NCBI GenBank assembly: GCA_964343305.1
Contig: CAYFJO010000554.1
Coordinates: 1-6,639 of the forward strand
Direction: 5' to 3'
Length of the DNA: 6,639 nucleotides
From: CAYFJO01 sp964343305
GTDB lineage: Bacteria; Planctomycetota; Planctomycetia; Pirellulales; Pirellulaceae
The notes beneath the pieces were generated by a model, which was not told the DNA's origin, did no database searches, and saw nothing but the letters and a program-made list of their open reading frames with translations. A program made the translations under genes and the position numbers. This document shows, one piece after another, positions 1 through 6,639 of this stretch; position 1 is the first letter of the stretch, and every line of letters begins with the position of its first letter.

Positions 1-2645
1 ACGTTTTCGGCGTGATGCTCGCCGATGTTGGCTGCGACCAGTTTCAACGTGATCAATTCGCCCGTTTTCAGCGGGGACAACGGTTCGTTGTCCCACGATG
101 CGAACAATGCCACGTCCGCGCGGCTGTGGTTAAGTGTTTCCGACTCGGCTCGCAAAAACGCATCGGCGGCTTGTTGCGTTTCGGCGGTCACGTATCGCTC
201 AACGAAGCGGTGTCGCGACTGCAGCTTGAACTTAGCCGCGCTCCAATAATGGCCGCGATTCATGTGTTCGGTTTCGATGCCGATCACGTTTTGCGGCGAA
301 CCGTTCTTGTCGACTTTGACCAAGTCCGGTGGGAACGGAACAAAGTATGTGCCCTCGGGGACCACGTGCTTGCCCGCGAGGATCTCGTGACCGTTCAACG
401 ACACTTTGACGTCGTGCGGTCGAAACGCCGAGCGGCGCGTTCGCAACTCGAAGTTGACTTGCAACCACGCTGCTTCGGCTGCCGGGAACCTTGTCAAGAT
501 GCGCTGCGGCTGCGACCATGCGTTGTCTTTCCACGTCTGCTGGAATCTTTGCAGCATGGACTTGGCTTGTTTCTCAGGATTCGTTGGACGCGTGTAGCCG
601 TACCACTCAACGACAGGATTGTTTTGCTCGTCGAAAGAAAGTGTCGCATACTCGGCAAATTCGTCCGTTGGCGAGATGGGAGTCGGCGTCGACCAGTTTG
701 AGTCAGACAACGTCGTATGCATGATCTGAGTTCGCCAGTCTTCGCCCGATCGAAACACGACGTGAACGCGGTCGCCCATGACCTGCAAATCTGGCTCGCC
801 GGCGGACTCGCCGGCGCCACTGAGCCGAACGGGCTCCGTGAATGTGTTGGCATCGTCGCTCGCACAGTAGTAAACCGACGATGGTTCGCCAGCTTGAAAA
901 ACCATGTGCAACGTTTCGCCGTCCAAAGCGATGATCGGGCGCGAAGCTCCGGCAGGCAATCCTGAAACGACGGTCGATTCGGCAAAACCGCCGTCGTTGG
1001 ATTGATGCGTGATCATCACTTCCGCATTCATGCCTTCGGACCGCTGCCAAACAAGAGTGACTTTGCCGTCGGGACGGGCGACCGCGATCGGATCGTAATG
1101 CCCTTTTCCGTCGCGCGTCCCAGGAACGACGTGTGGCTCGGACCAGTCGCGATACTCGGAACTGCTGATGCGGTAATAGAGCGACGGCAAATGATCGCGG
1201 ACATCGGCTTGTTCCCAAATGACCATCGCTCGCTCGTCGGGCAAAGCGACGACAGTCGGCCATTGACCAAACGTACCGGCCGCGTTCATTGCGATGGTCT
1301 TCGACACGGACTCATTGCCGTGCCAAATCTGGCACAACACTTCGCGGCCTGCCTTGCCCGTGCGGCGAGTTGAATGCCACGTTCGCATGACCGCGCGATT
1401 GGTTGATGAATACGCGACAAATGCTTCCGGCAAGTTGTCGTCGATGATCTCTGGCCGGTACGCACCGTAGGCGGGTCGTACAATGAGCCCGCGTGGTCCA
1501 CGCTTTGCGCCTGGCTTCGATGGCAAGATCGTGCCGTTCAGGAACTTGTCGATGAAACTATCGTCGGGACTACTCCATACCTCGCCCCAAATCGGGACAT
1601 CGCCAAATACTGGCAAGTCTTCGACAACGACGACTGTCGACCAGCCCGGAAGTGGATTGTCCGGGTGGTACGGGTGATAAACCTCGATGTGCGGAAACCC
1701 ACTCGTGTCCCATCCACCGGTTGTCGTCGTGTTCGAAGGGCAATTTGTGCAGTAGCCCGATTCGGCACTGTAACTGGGCGTTGAAAAACTGCTCGCAACG
1801 AAGACGCTTTGGCCGTCGGGCAGCGTGAAGTCAATCGCTCGGGTCGTCTCATTGCCCGCGCCACGCAAGACCAAGTTGCCGGCGACGCCTTTGAATCCTG
1901 GAAACAAACGTGGCATGACACGAAAAGTGAGTTGCGAACCCGCCTTCAACTCAGCGTGATCAACAGTGGGTTCGAACGCGACGCGCCCGGCAAGTGCGTC
2001 GTCGACATCGACGGAAAAATCGGTCAACGTGTCGCCTTGGTTGGTCACCGTGACTAGAGTCGCGAGCGTGCCTGGCTCCATCGTTCCGACTTCGGTCACG
2101 AGGTTGAATTTCGGCTGGTGAACCAACACGGTGATTGCCGCCGACACAAGTTCTTCATTCGACTGGGCATCTTTCACGCGCATCGTCGATCGATAGACGT
2201 TTCGCTGTGCGTCTTGAGCGAAGAGATACAGCGACAGTTTTCGCGAGCTGCCCGGTTGGAGTTCGCATGGCTGTTCGGCACTACTCGCGCCAACGAATTC
2301 GCCGAGCAGCCCATGTCCCCACGGATCGACGGAGCAGACGATCGTTTTTGCTGCGTCGCCCTGGTTGGCGACTTCGATTTCGACGCGCTGGTTGTAATCG
2401 CGCTCGATCGCAAACGTCCGGTTTTTCGACACGATCGAGATCAAGCCGGGACCTTCGTCGGATTCGGCGCGTTCGTCCAGGGTGGGACGATGGTCAGTCG
2501 TATTGTTTACATCGGTTGTGACGACCGTGTCTCGCTGAGGGTCGTCGTTGTTGGCCTGGTTGGGTCGGTTTCGCAGCAAATACACCGCCGACAAGCAGCA
2601 GACAACCAGCAGTAGCAAGCCCAGAATAATGGCGAAGCGTTTCAT
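1..2645 (-). CDS. Membrane-anchored multidomain protein: Ig-like modules plus six-bladed sialidase-like beta-propeller (3' end cut by window)
   Basis: Reading the minus strand from ATG at 2645, the frame is open through the left edge, giving 881 residues with no stop, so the C-terminus is missing. Residues 4-23 form a hydrophobic segment after MKR, followed by LRNRPNQ. This fits a signal anchor; no lipobox is seen. Two Ig-like modules follow, each with a VxNQGD turn (N94 and N202, 108 residues apart). Residues about 285-308 are Ser/Thr/Tyr-rich with a CxxC (YCTNC). Residues about 398-720 repeat a blade pattern six times: a proline-led strand at about 398, 463, 519, 570, 618 and 667, each followed by a V-[WF]-like strand and then a degenerate Asp-box-like turn such as YRDWSEP, SNDGGF or SDSNWSTP. 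This resembles sialidase/BNR propellers. A beta-rich segment (about 720-830; VSLNGHEI, NVIGIETEHMNRGHYW) could bind carbohydrate. A third NxGE module (CARDB-like, N873) begins at the edge. No catalytic residues are identifiable. The role is probably extracellular or envelope binding or adhesion; the exact function is unknown. Confidence 0.85.
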   Translation of the reverse strand, partial: MKRFAIILGLLLLVVCCLSAVYLLRNRPNQANNDDPQRDTVVTTDVNNTTDHRPTLDERAESDEGPGLISIVSKNRTFAIERDYNQRVEIEVANQGDAAKTIVCSVDPWGHGLLGEFVGASSAEQPCELQPGSSRKLSLYLFAQDAQRNVYRSTMRVKDAQSNEELVSAAITVLVHQPKFNLVTEVGTMEPGTLATLVTVTNQGDTLTDFSVDVDDALAGRVAFEPTVDHAELKAGSQLTFRVMPRLFPGFKGVAGNLVLRGAGNETTRAIDFTLPDGQSVFVASSFSTPSYSAESGYCTNCPSNTTTTGGWDTSGFPHIEVYHPYHPDNPLPGWSTVVVVEDLPVFGDVPIWGEVWSSPDDSFIDKFLNGTILPSKPGAKRGPRGLIVRPAYGAYRPEIIDDNLPEAFVAYSSTNRAVMRTWHSTRRTGKAGREVLCQIWHGNESVSKTIAMNAAGTFGQWPTVVALPDERAMVIWEQADVRDHLPSLYYRISSSEYRDWSEPHVVPGTRDGKGHYDPIAVARPDGKVTLVWQRSEGMNAEVMITHQSNDGGFAESTVVSGLPAGASRPIIALDGETLHMVFQAGEPSSVYYCASDDANTFTEPVRLSGAGESAGEPDLQVMGDRVHVVFRSGEDWRTQIMHTTLSDSNWSTPTPISPTDEFAEYATLSFDEQNNPVVEWYGYTRPTNPEKQAKSMLQRFQQTWKDNAWSQPQRILTRFPAAEAAWLQVNFELRTRRSAFRPHDVKVSLNGHEILAGKHVVPEGTYFVPFPPDLVKVDKNGSPQNVIGIETEHMNRGHYWSAAKFKLQSRHRFVERYVTAETQQAADAFLRAESETLNHSRADVALFASWDNEPLSPLKTGELITLKLVAANIGEHHAEN

Positions 2646-2869
2646 CTTTTCTCTCCGTGTAGAAACCAGTCGAACATTAGCTCTACCCAGCCCGACGCAA
2701 AACCTTTCAGGGGCTTAGACTGAGCGGCGGCAGGCGACGGGTATTGGTGTGCATAAACTGTTGATTTGAAACGGCTTGCGCTCAGATAGTGGTTTTTCAG
2801 AAGCCAGCCCCTATTTCTAAAGAATAGAATGCAAAAAACAGTCGAAGATCTCGAAACTCGTTGTTCTCA
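2646..2869. promoter_or_regulatory. Divergent intergenic region between the propeller gene and hemW
   Basis: About 224 bp separate two divergent starts, so promoters for both genes are expected here. What can be seen is weak. Towards hemW there is a TAGAAT at 2825-2830 (one mismatch to TATAAT) with no good -35 box at the usual distance. There is also a TTGATT at 2761-2766 followed 18 bp later by GATAGT at 2785-2790. A 7-bp inverted repeat (CTGAGCG near 2720, CGCTCAG at 2779-2785) could be an operator or chance. The in-frame TAG at 2825-2827 bounds hemW upstream. No small gene or RNA is apparent. Confidence 0.4.
2651..2656 (-). promoter_or_regulatory. Shine-Dalgarno site of the propeller protein
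   Basis: On the minus strand GGAGAG is followed by AAAAG and then the ATG at 2645, giving five bases between the motif and the start. This is a good match to the anti-Shine-Dalgarno sequence and supports the start chosen at 2645. It stands out because neither of the other two gene starts visible in the window has a comparable site. Confidence 0.65.
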
Positions 2870-3997
2870 ATGAATCCACGTTCCGCATATGTTCACGTTC
2901 CCTTCTGCCGGCATCGCTGCGGGTATTGTAATTTCACGTTGATCACGGGCCGCGACGATTTGATCGAGTCTTATCTGGCGGCGATCGAGCGTGAATTGTC
3001 ATGGATCGACGGCCGACCGGAAATCGATTCGCTCTTCTTTGGCGGAGGGACGCCGACCCATATGCCGGTGCCTCAATTGCGACGCCTAACCGAAATCGTA
3101 TGGGGCAAGTTTTCGCCAACGGACGATTGTGAATTCAGCGTCGAAGCGAACCCCGTCGAGCTGACGCGCGAAGTCGTCGAAGCGTTGTTCTATGCCGGCG
3201 TCACACGAATCAGTCTCGGCGCTCAATCGTTCGACACAGACAAACTCAAGTTGCTCGAGCGAGATCACACGGCGAGCGACATCGAGACTGCGATGCGTCT
3301 TGCCTACAAATGTGCATCGTCCGTTTCGATCGATCTGGTCTTTGGTGCACCAGGCGAGTCGATCAACTCATGGCAACACGATCTGACGCGTGTCATTGAA
3401 TTGTCGCCCGACCACATTTCGATCTATGGACTGACGTTCGAGAAGGGAACCTCATTTTGGAATCAACTGAACGCGGGCAAGTTGCGGCAAGTCGATGAAC
3501 GGGTCGAACTGGCGATGTACGAAATGGCAATCGATCAATTGACCGCGGCCGGCTACGAGCACTACGAAGTTTCCAATTTTGCCAAACCTGGCCATCGATC
3601 TCGACACAATGAGACCTATTGGTTGGGCAAGTCCTACTATGCTGTTGGTCCTGGCGCAGCGAGTTTCGTAGGCGGTGTTCGATCGACCAATCATCGCAGC
3701 ACCGTCACGTACCTCAAACGCATACTGGCGGGTGAATCGCCGGTGGCCGAGACCGAGAAACTTGGAAGCGAAGATGCCGCACGAGAGCGATTGGTTTTCG
3801 GGTTGCGTCGGCTGGAAGGACTCGATGCAACACAATTCGTAAAGGCGACCGGATATTCGATTCAACAACTGGGTGGAGAAGATTTGTCAACGCTGACTGA
3901 TCAAGGACTGCTCCAGTGGCATGGTGAAACAATCAAGCTGACCAGATCGGGATTGATGGTCAGTGATTCGATCTGGCCCTGTTTGTTGCGATGCTGA
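2870..3997 (+). CDS. hemW: Radical SAM heme chaperone HemW (coproporphyrinogen III oxidase-like)
   Basis: A 375-residue protein, the normal length for HemW. The radical-SAM [4Fe-4S] motif is C13-x3-C17-x2-C20 in PFCRHRCGYCNF. The residue after YCN is Phe, not the extra Cys that marks true HemN (CxxxCxxCxC), which argues for HemW over the oxygen-independent oxidase. The SAM-binding GGGTP is at residues 58-62. HNETYW at 246-251 is the HemW-type HNxxYW motif tied to heme binding. A HemN C-terminal-type domain follows (GLRRLEGLD, then LTRSGLMVSDSIW near the end). Family knowledge: HemW binds heme and is thought to deliver it to target proteins; it lacks demonstrated coproporphyrinogen oxidase activity. 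The start is the ATG at 2870, because HemW proteins begin only a few residues before the HxPFC strand. An in-frame TTG at 2861 would add three residues (MFS). No Shine-Dalgarno is seen. The neighbours are not heme genes, so it looks like a single-gene unit. Confidence 0.93.
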   Translation: MNPRSAYVHVPFCRHRCGYCNFTLITGRDDLIESYLAAIERELSWIDGRPEIDSLFFGGGTPTHMPVPQLRRLTEIVWGKFSPTDDCEFSVEANPVELTREVVEALFYAGVTRISLGAQSFDTDKLKLLERDHTASDIETAMRLAYKCASSVSIDLVFGAPGESINSWQHDLTRVIELSPDHISIYGLTFEKGTSFWNQLNAGKLRQVDERVELAMYEMAIDQLTAAGYEHYEVSNFAKPGHRSRHNETYWLGKSYYAVGPGAASFVGGVRSTNHRSTVTYLKRILAGESPVAETEKLGSEDAARERLVFGLRRLEGLDATQFVKATGYSIQQLGGEDLSTLTDQGLLQWHGETIKLTRSGLMVSDSIWPCLLRC

Positions 3998-4025
3998 CTG
4001 GTGCAATGCGTGTCAGGCCAGATCG
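3969..4025. terminator. Inverted repeat across the convergent gene ends, possible bidirectional terminator
   Basis: CGATCTGGCC at 3969-3978 is perfectly complementary to GGCCAGATCG at 4016-4025, with a 37-nt loop. The arms lie inside the last codons of hemW and of the amidohydrolase gene, and the two stop codons fall in the loop region. Nested inside is a competing stem, CTGAC (3994-3998) with GTCAG (4012-4016). No T-run follows on either strand, so it is not a classical intrinsic terminator. GATC-rich words are common in this sequence, so chance is possible. Confidence 0.25.
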
Positions 4026-5002
4026 TAAAGACGCACGGCATTGTCGTGAAACAACTTTTGCTGTTCTTCTTTCCCGCGGCTGCTTGTGATTTGCTTGAGC
4101 GCTTCGACCCAGTCTCGCAAGTGAGCCGCCAGCCGGCAAACCGGCCAGTCGCTGCCAAAGACGACGCGATCGGGTCCGAACTCGTCGAGACAGTGGTTCA
4201 CCAGTGGAGCGAGATGTTCGGCCGTCCAGCTTCCCTTGGGAGCCCGCGCGACAACACCGGAGATTTTGCAAATGACGTTCTTTCGCTTCGCAAATTCGGA
4301 AATGCCTCTCTTCCATTCGTCTGGTTTGTGCCATGCTTCCTCAGCGGCTCTTTTGCCAGCGGCACCGAATGCCTTCGGATCGCCGTTGCCGCAGTGATCG
4401 ACGATGAATCTTGTGTCCGGACACATGTCGGCCAGTTTCACACCATCCATTAACTCTGTCGGTCGCATGCAGAGGTCAAAGCTCTTGCCGAGTTCACCGA
4501 GCAACTTCATGTTTTTGACAAACGTTTCGGTCAAACAAGTGCCGGTTTTTCGATCGGGATCGTGCAGCACTCGTCTTACGCCTTTGACCAGTTCGTTGTT
4601 CTTGTATCGCATGATGTAATCTTTGAAACCATCGGTCGTCGGAAGCCCCCCGATCACCGCGGCGATGGTCGGATGATCGTCGCTCTTGCTCAGCGCGATC
4701 ACGTGCTCCGCCTCTTTGACTTTGTGCGTCGGGTCCACGTTTACTTCCATGTAAACGGCCTTCATGTTCAGGCCCTTAGTCGCCTTCAGATAGTCTTTCG
4801 TTACGTACGAACGTCTCAAGACTTTGGGTGCCCCTTCGAGCCACGGAAGTTTAAGGGCATCGAGGTCCCACAAATGCTGGTGCGTGTCGATAATTGGAAG
4901 AGCGCCGTCGTCCTCTTTTGCGGCAAGGGCCGAACCGGTTGCGGTGGCTACGATAGTTGCACAGGCACCTTGTTTGATGAATTCGCGTCGTGTGGATTTC
5001 AT
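4013..5002 (-). CDS. Tat-exported amidohydrolase, COG3618 lactonase-like (Amidohydro_2)
   Basis: A 329-residue protein starting with a twin-arginine signal: TRREFIK at residues 4-10, a hydrophobic stretch and a likely cleavage after GSALA (about residue 27). It is therefore probably folded in the cytoplasm and exported. The mature part is an amidohydrolase-type TIM barrel. IDTHQHLW carries the HxH metal motif (H41, H43), followed by YMEV (84-87), GVRRVLH (141-147), DHCG (H203), CKISG (K246) and FGSDWPV with the catalytic-type Asp285. This motif order is typical of COG3618, which includes L-fuconolactonase, L-rhamnonolactonase and LigI-type pyrone lactonases; the substrate cannot be told from sequence. 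The frame is open upstream to 5365, but the start is set at the ATG at 5002 because the Tat motif follows at once and the extra 121 residues overlap the upstream gene. It lies 40 nt downstream of the fusion gene, probably co-transcribed; the intervening leader has only a weak AGAGA in place of a Shine-Dalgarno. Confidence 0.9.
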   Translation of the reverse strand: MKSTRREFIKQGACATIVATATGSALAAKEDDGALPIIDTHQHLWDLDALKLPWLEGAPKVLRRSYVTKDYLKATKGLNMKAVYMEVNVDPTHKVKEAEHVIALSKSDDHPTIAAVIGGLPTTDGFKDYIMRYKNNELVKGVRRVLHDPDRKTGTCLTETFVKNMKLLGELGKSFDLCMRPTELMDGVKLADMCPDTRFIVDHCGNGDPKAFGAAGKRAAEEAWHKPDEWKRGISEFAKRKNVICKISGVVARAPKGSWTAEHLAPLVNHCLDEFGPDRVVFGSDWPVCRLAAHLRDWVEALKQITSSRGKEEQQKLFHDNAVRLYDLA

Positions 5003-5042
5003 GAGAATCTCTGGTGTGGACTCAATGGTGTGTGAGCAATAC

Positions 5043-6639
5043 TTAATTCGAAACAGGCAGGTCGCTGGCCCAATGGATCGCGTTCGATAACAGGCGATTG
5101 ATTCCCGGCAGCGCGAAGTCGTCGGGATGCGCGATCGACATGTAAAATGCTCGCCCACCAGATTTCGTCTTGTTGATCCAAGCGACCGGCTCCGGTTTCT
5201 TGCCCTCGATCGTTCCAATGAGGAGAGGCGTTGCGGATTTTTCCAATGGACTGACGGTGTACAGAGAACCACGGCTCTGCAGTTCCGCAATTTCGATTCC
5301 AGCGAGAATCGGATGTTGTTTTGCGTCGTCAGCGAGCGACACGCTGACCAGCGGGCCATTGCCATGGTGCCCCGAATAGTTGCCGCCGATCACTTCCTGG
5401 TCGAATTTTTCCCACGCGGCGTACCCTTCCGGCACTGGCTTGCCTCGAAGAGAAAACGCGTGGTTCGCGGTTCGCACGCCGATGACCGGCTTGCCGCTCT
5501 CGATGAATTTACGCAGCACGGCCATTTGGTTTTTCGGCAACACGCGGCGGCGGGCGCTGATCAACGCGACGTCCGCATCATTCAACACTTCGATGCCCGG
5601 CAAGTCATTTCGATCTTTCGCATTTGCGTGGACGTAGCTGACACGGAATGTCTTTCCGAGATGTTCGAGCGCGAATTTGGGCAGGGTTTCTTCCGTCTTG
5701 TATTCTCGCTCGGCCATGACGATGACCAGATGCGGCCGCTTGTCATTCTTGAACACAAATGTCTCGCCGCCGATGATCTGGTCGCTGGTGATCGTTGGAC
5801 AGACCCACTTTTCGATGTGTTCGACGATCAAGTCCGTGCCGGTGAAGTGGCTGACGAACGGTGATCGCGCCGGGTTGTACATCGTGTCGGTCATGTCGCG
5901 CATCAACACAACATTCTTGCCGTTCTTGGCCATCTGGCGCAGTCCGAACGGACGGCCGAGCACACACATGTTAGTGTGGACGCCAACGAGGATCACGTTT
6001 TCGATGCCACGCTGTTCCATGACACTCCAGATTTCCTCGCCGTTGTCGCTGATGAAATCTTCATCCTTAATCTCCAACAGATCGGTTTGCGACTTCCATG
6101 GTGCACGCGGATTGCGTCCCATGTCTTTCAGCTTCTTGGCCCACGCGGCGTGTTCCTCGGGATCGTCGTCTTCGCCTCCGTCGGTTTGGTCAATCGGGTA
6201 CTTGCCTTGTTCTTCGGACGGAATCTTGCGGCACCATTTGCTGATGTCTTCGGGCAGGTTCTTTGACTTTGGCGTGTTGATCGCTCGCAATCGGGCTGGG
6301 TGGTTTTTATACGGCTCCATGCAACTGCTGGGCGCGTGAATGATCAACGATCCGCGACGGCGCGCTTCGTTGAGAACCTCGTTCATGCGTGGGGCCATTT
6401 CGCCGCCGCGTCGCGTGGCGTTCAGGCAGTGATGCAAATCCCACATGTCGCAAACCACGACAGCCGTCTTCTTGACATCCCAATTCTGCTGCTCCGTCAC
6501 GGTGTGAAATTGCCCGCTATCTTTTTCCGTTTCAACCCGTTTGCGAACAGTGAGCGAAAAGTCCTTGCCATCCGCATCCTTGGTAGCGGCAAACAACGCG
6601 AACCAGCAAAAGACGTATCCAGATTTATGGAAGAGGAAG
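5043..6639 (-). CDS. Isochorismatase-like cysteine hydrolase fused to a ThuA-like domain (5' end cut by window)
   Basis: The frame is open from the right edge to the TAA at 5043-5045 (about 531 residues visible). Numbered from the TTG codon at 6596, residues about 42-265 form an isochorismatase-like domain: VVVCDMWD (Asp50), Lys177 in EIKDEDF, and Cys211 (codon 5964-5966) in GVHTNMCVLGRP, giving the D-K-C triad of the family. An acidic, polar insert (about 107-172, including GGEDDDPEEH) enlarges it. Residues about 286-512 resemble ThuA, a class I glutamine-amidotransferase-like fold: HLVIVMAE, ALISARRRVLPKNQ, GVRTANHAF, YSGHHGNGP, and a terminal GRAFYMSIAHPDDF then NAIHWAS. Upstream of 6596 the frame still reads a hydrophobic run (SGYVFCWFALFAA), which looks like the end of a signal peptide, so the TTG is not the start and the protein is probably exported. 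It is the first visible gene of an operon with the amidohydrolase. The triad suggests a hydrolase acting on amide or ester bonds; the substrate and the role of the ThuA part are unknown. Confidence 0.87.
   Translation of the reverse strand, partial: FLFHKSGYVFCWFALFAATKDADGKDFSLTVRKRVETEKDSGQFHTVTEQQNWDVKKTAVVVCDMWDLHHCLNATRRGGEMAPRMNEVLNEARRRGSLIIHAPSSCMEPYKNHPARLRAINTPKSKNLPEDISKWCRKIPSEEQGKYPIDQTDGGEDDDPEEHAAWAKKLKDMGRNPRAPWKSQTDLLEIKDEDFISDNGEEIWSVMEQRGIENVILVGVHTNMCVLGRPFGLRQMAKNGKNVVLMRDMTDTMYNPARSPFVSHFTGTDLIVEHIEKWVCPTITSDQIIGGETFVFKNDKRPHLVIVMAEREYKTEETLPKFALEHLGKTFRVSYVHANAKDRNDLPGIEVLNDADVALISARRRVLPKNQMAVLRKFIESGKPVIGVRTANHAFSLRGKPVPEGYAAWEKFDQEVIGGNYSGHHGNGPLVSVSLADDAKQHPILAGIEIAELQSRGSLYTVSPLEKSATPLLIGTIEGKKPEPVAWINKTKSGGRAFYMSIAHPDDFALPGINRLLSNAIHWASDLPVSN

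Noticed and set aside
12..701. Plus-strand open frame of 229 codons at the left edge
   Set aside because: It is antisense to the propeller protein, whose minus-strand frame is continuous and has clear repeating structure. The plus-strand product is Arg/Val/Phe-rich with no motif.
2118..2615. Plus-strand open frame of 165 codons opposite the N-terminus of the propeller protein
   Set aside because: The minus strand here encodes a clear anchor and Ig-like module with its own Shine-Dalgarno. The plus-strand frame is a shadow.
2720..2785. 7-bp inverted repeat in the divergent intergenic region as a terminator or riboswitch
   Set aside because: The arms are short, the loop is over 50 nt, no T-run follows and no known riboswitch core was recognised. 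Noted only as a possible operator within the intergenic entry.
2870..3997. Assignment of the radical SAM gene as hemN, oxygen-independent coproporphyrinogen III oxidase
   Set aside because: The fourth cysteine of the HemN motif is replaced by Phe, the protein is of HemW length, and it has the HNxxYW motif.
5003..5365. In-frame upstream extension of the amidohydrolase, giving a 450-residue protein
   Set aside because: The extra 121 residues are Arg/Ser-rich, match no family and lie antiphase over the end of the fusion gene. The Tat signal begins exactly at the ATG at 5002.
5127..5864. Plus-strand open frame of 245 codons opposite the fusion gene
   Set aside because: It lies entirely within a well-supported minus-strand gene. 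Its composition is that of a codon-usage shadow and no motif is recognisable.
5677..6339. Plus-strand open frame of 220 codons opposite the isochorismatase-like domain
   Set aside because: A shadow frame within the same gene: Ser/Met/Leu-rich, no domain, no ribosome binding site.
6594..6596. TTG as the start codon of the fusion gene
   Set aside because: The frame stays open upstream and encodes a hydrophobic signal-like stretch, so this codon is internal.

Overview
The window looks like a piece of a planctomycete chromosome, most likely Pirellulaceae. This is an inference from gene content and style: moderate GC, sparse Shine-Dalgarno sequences, large exported proteins built from beta-propeller and Ig-like modules, and a Tat-exported amidohydrolase beside an isochorismatase-like/ThuA-like fusion. 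No RNA gene, insertion sequence, CRISPR array or phage gene was seen.

Layout: (1) Positions 1-2645, minus strand: the first 881 residues of a large membrane-anchored protein, running off the left edge. It has an N-terminal hydrophobic anchor, two Ig-like modules, a sialidase-like six-bladed beta-propeller, a beta-rich segment and the start of a third Ig-like module. No long same-strand open frame is evident here until this phase is read through to the window edge. (2) Positions 2646-2869: a divergent intergenic region of about 224 bp. (3) Positions 2870-3997, plus strand: hemW, a radical-SAM heme chaperone. (4) Positions 4013-5002, minus strand: a Tat-exported amidohydrolase of the COG3618 lactonase type. 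(5) Positions 5043-6639, minus strand: an isochorismatase-like plus ThuA-like fusion whose true start lies beyond the right edge.

Genes 5 and 4 run in the same direction with a 40-nt gap and probably form an operon, transcribed from the right. Both appear to be exported hydrolases, so they may act together on a sugar-derived or other small substrate outside the cytoplasm; the substrate is unknown. The operon converges on hemW with only 14-15 nt between stop codons, and a perfect 10-bp inverted repeat spans the junction. hemW is a housekeeping gene and looks functionally unrelated to its neighbours. The least described elements are the propeller/Ig protein and the exported two-domain fusion; neither amounts to a demonstrable new system from this window alone.
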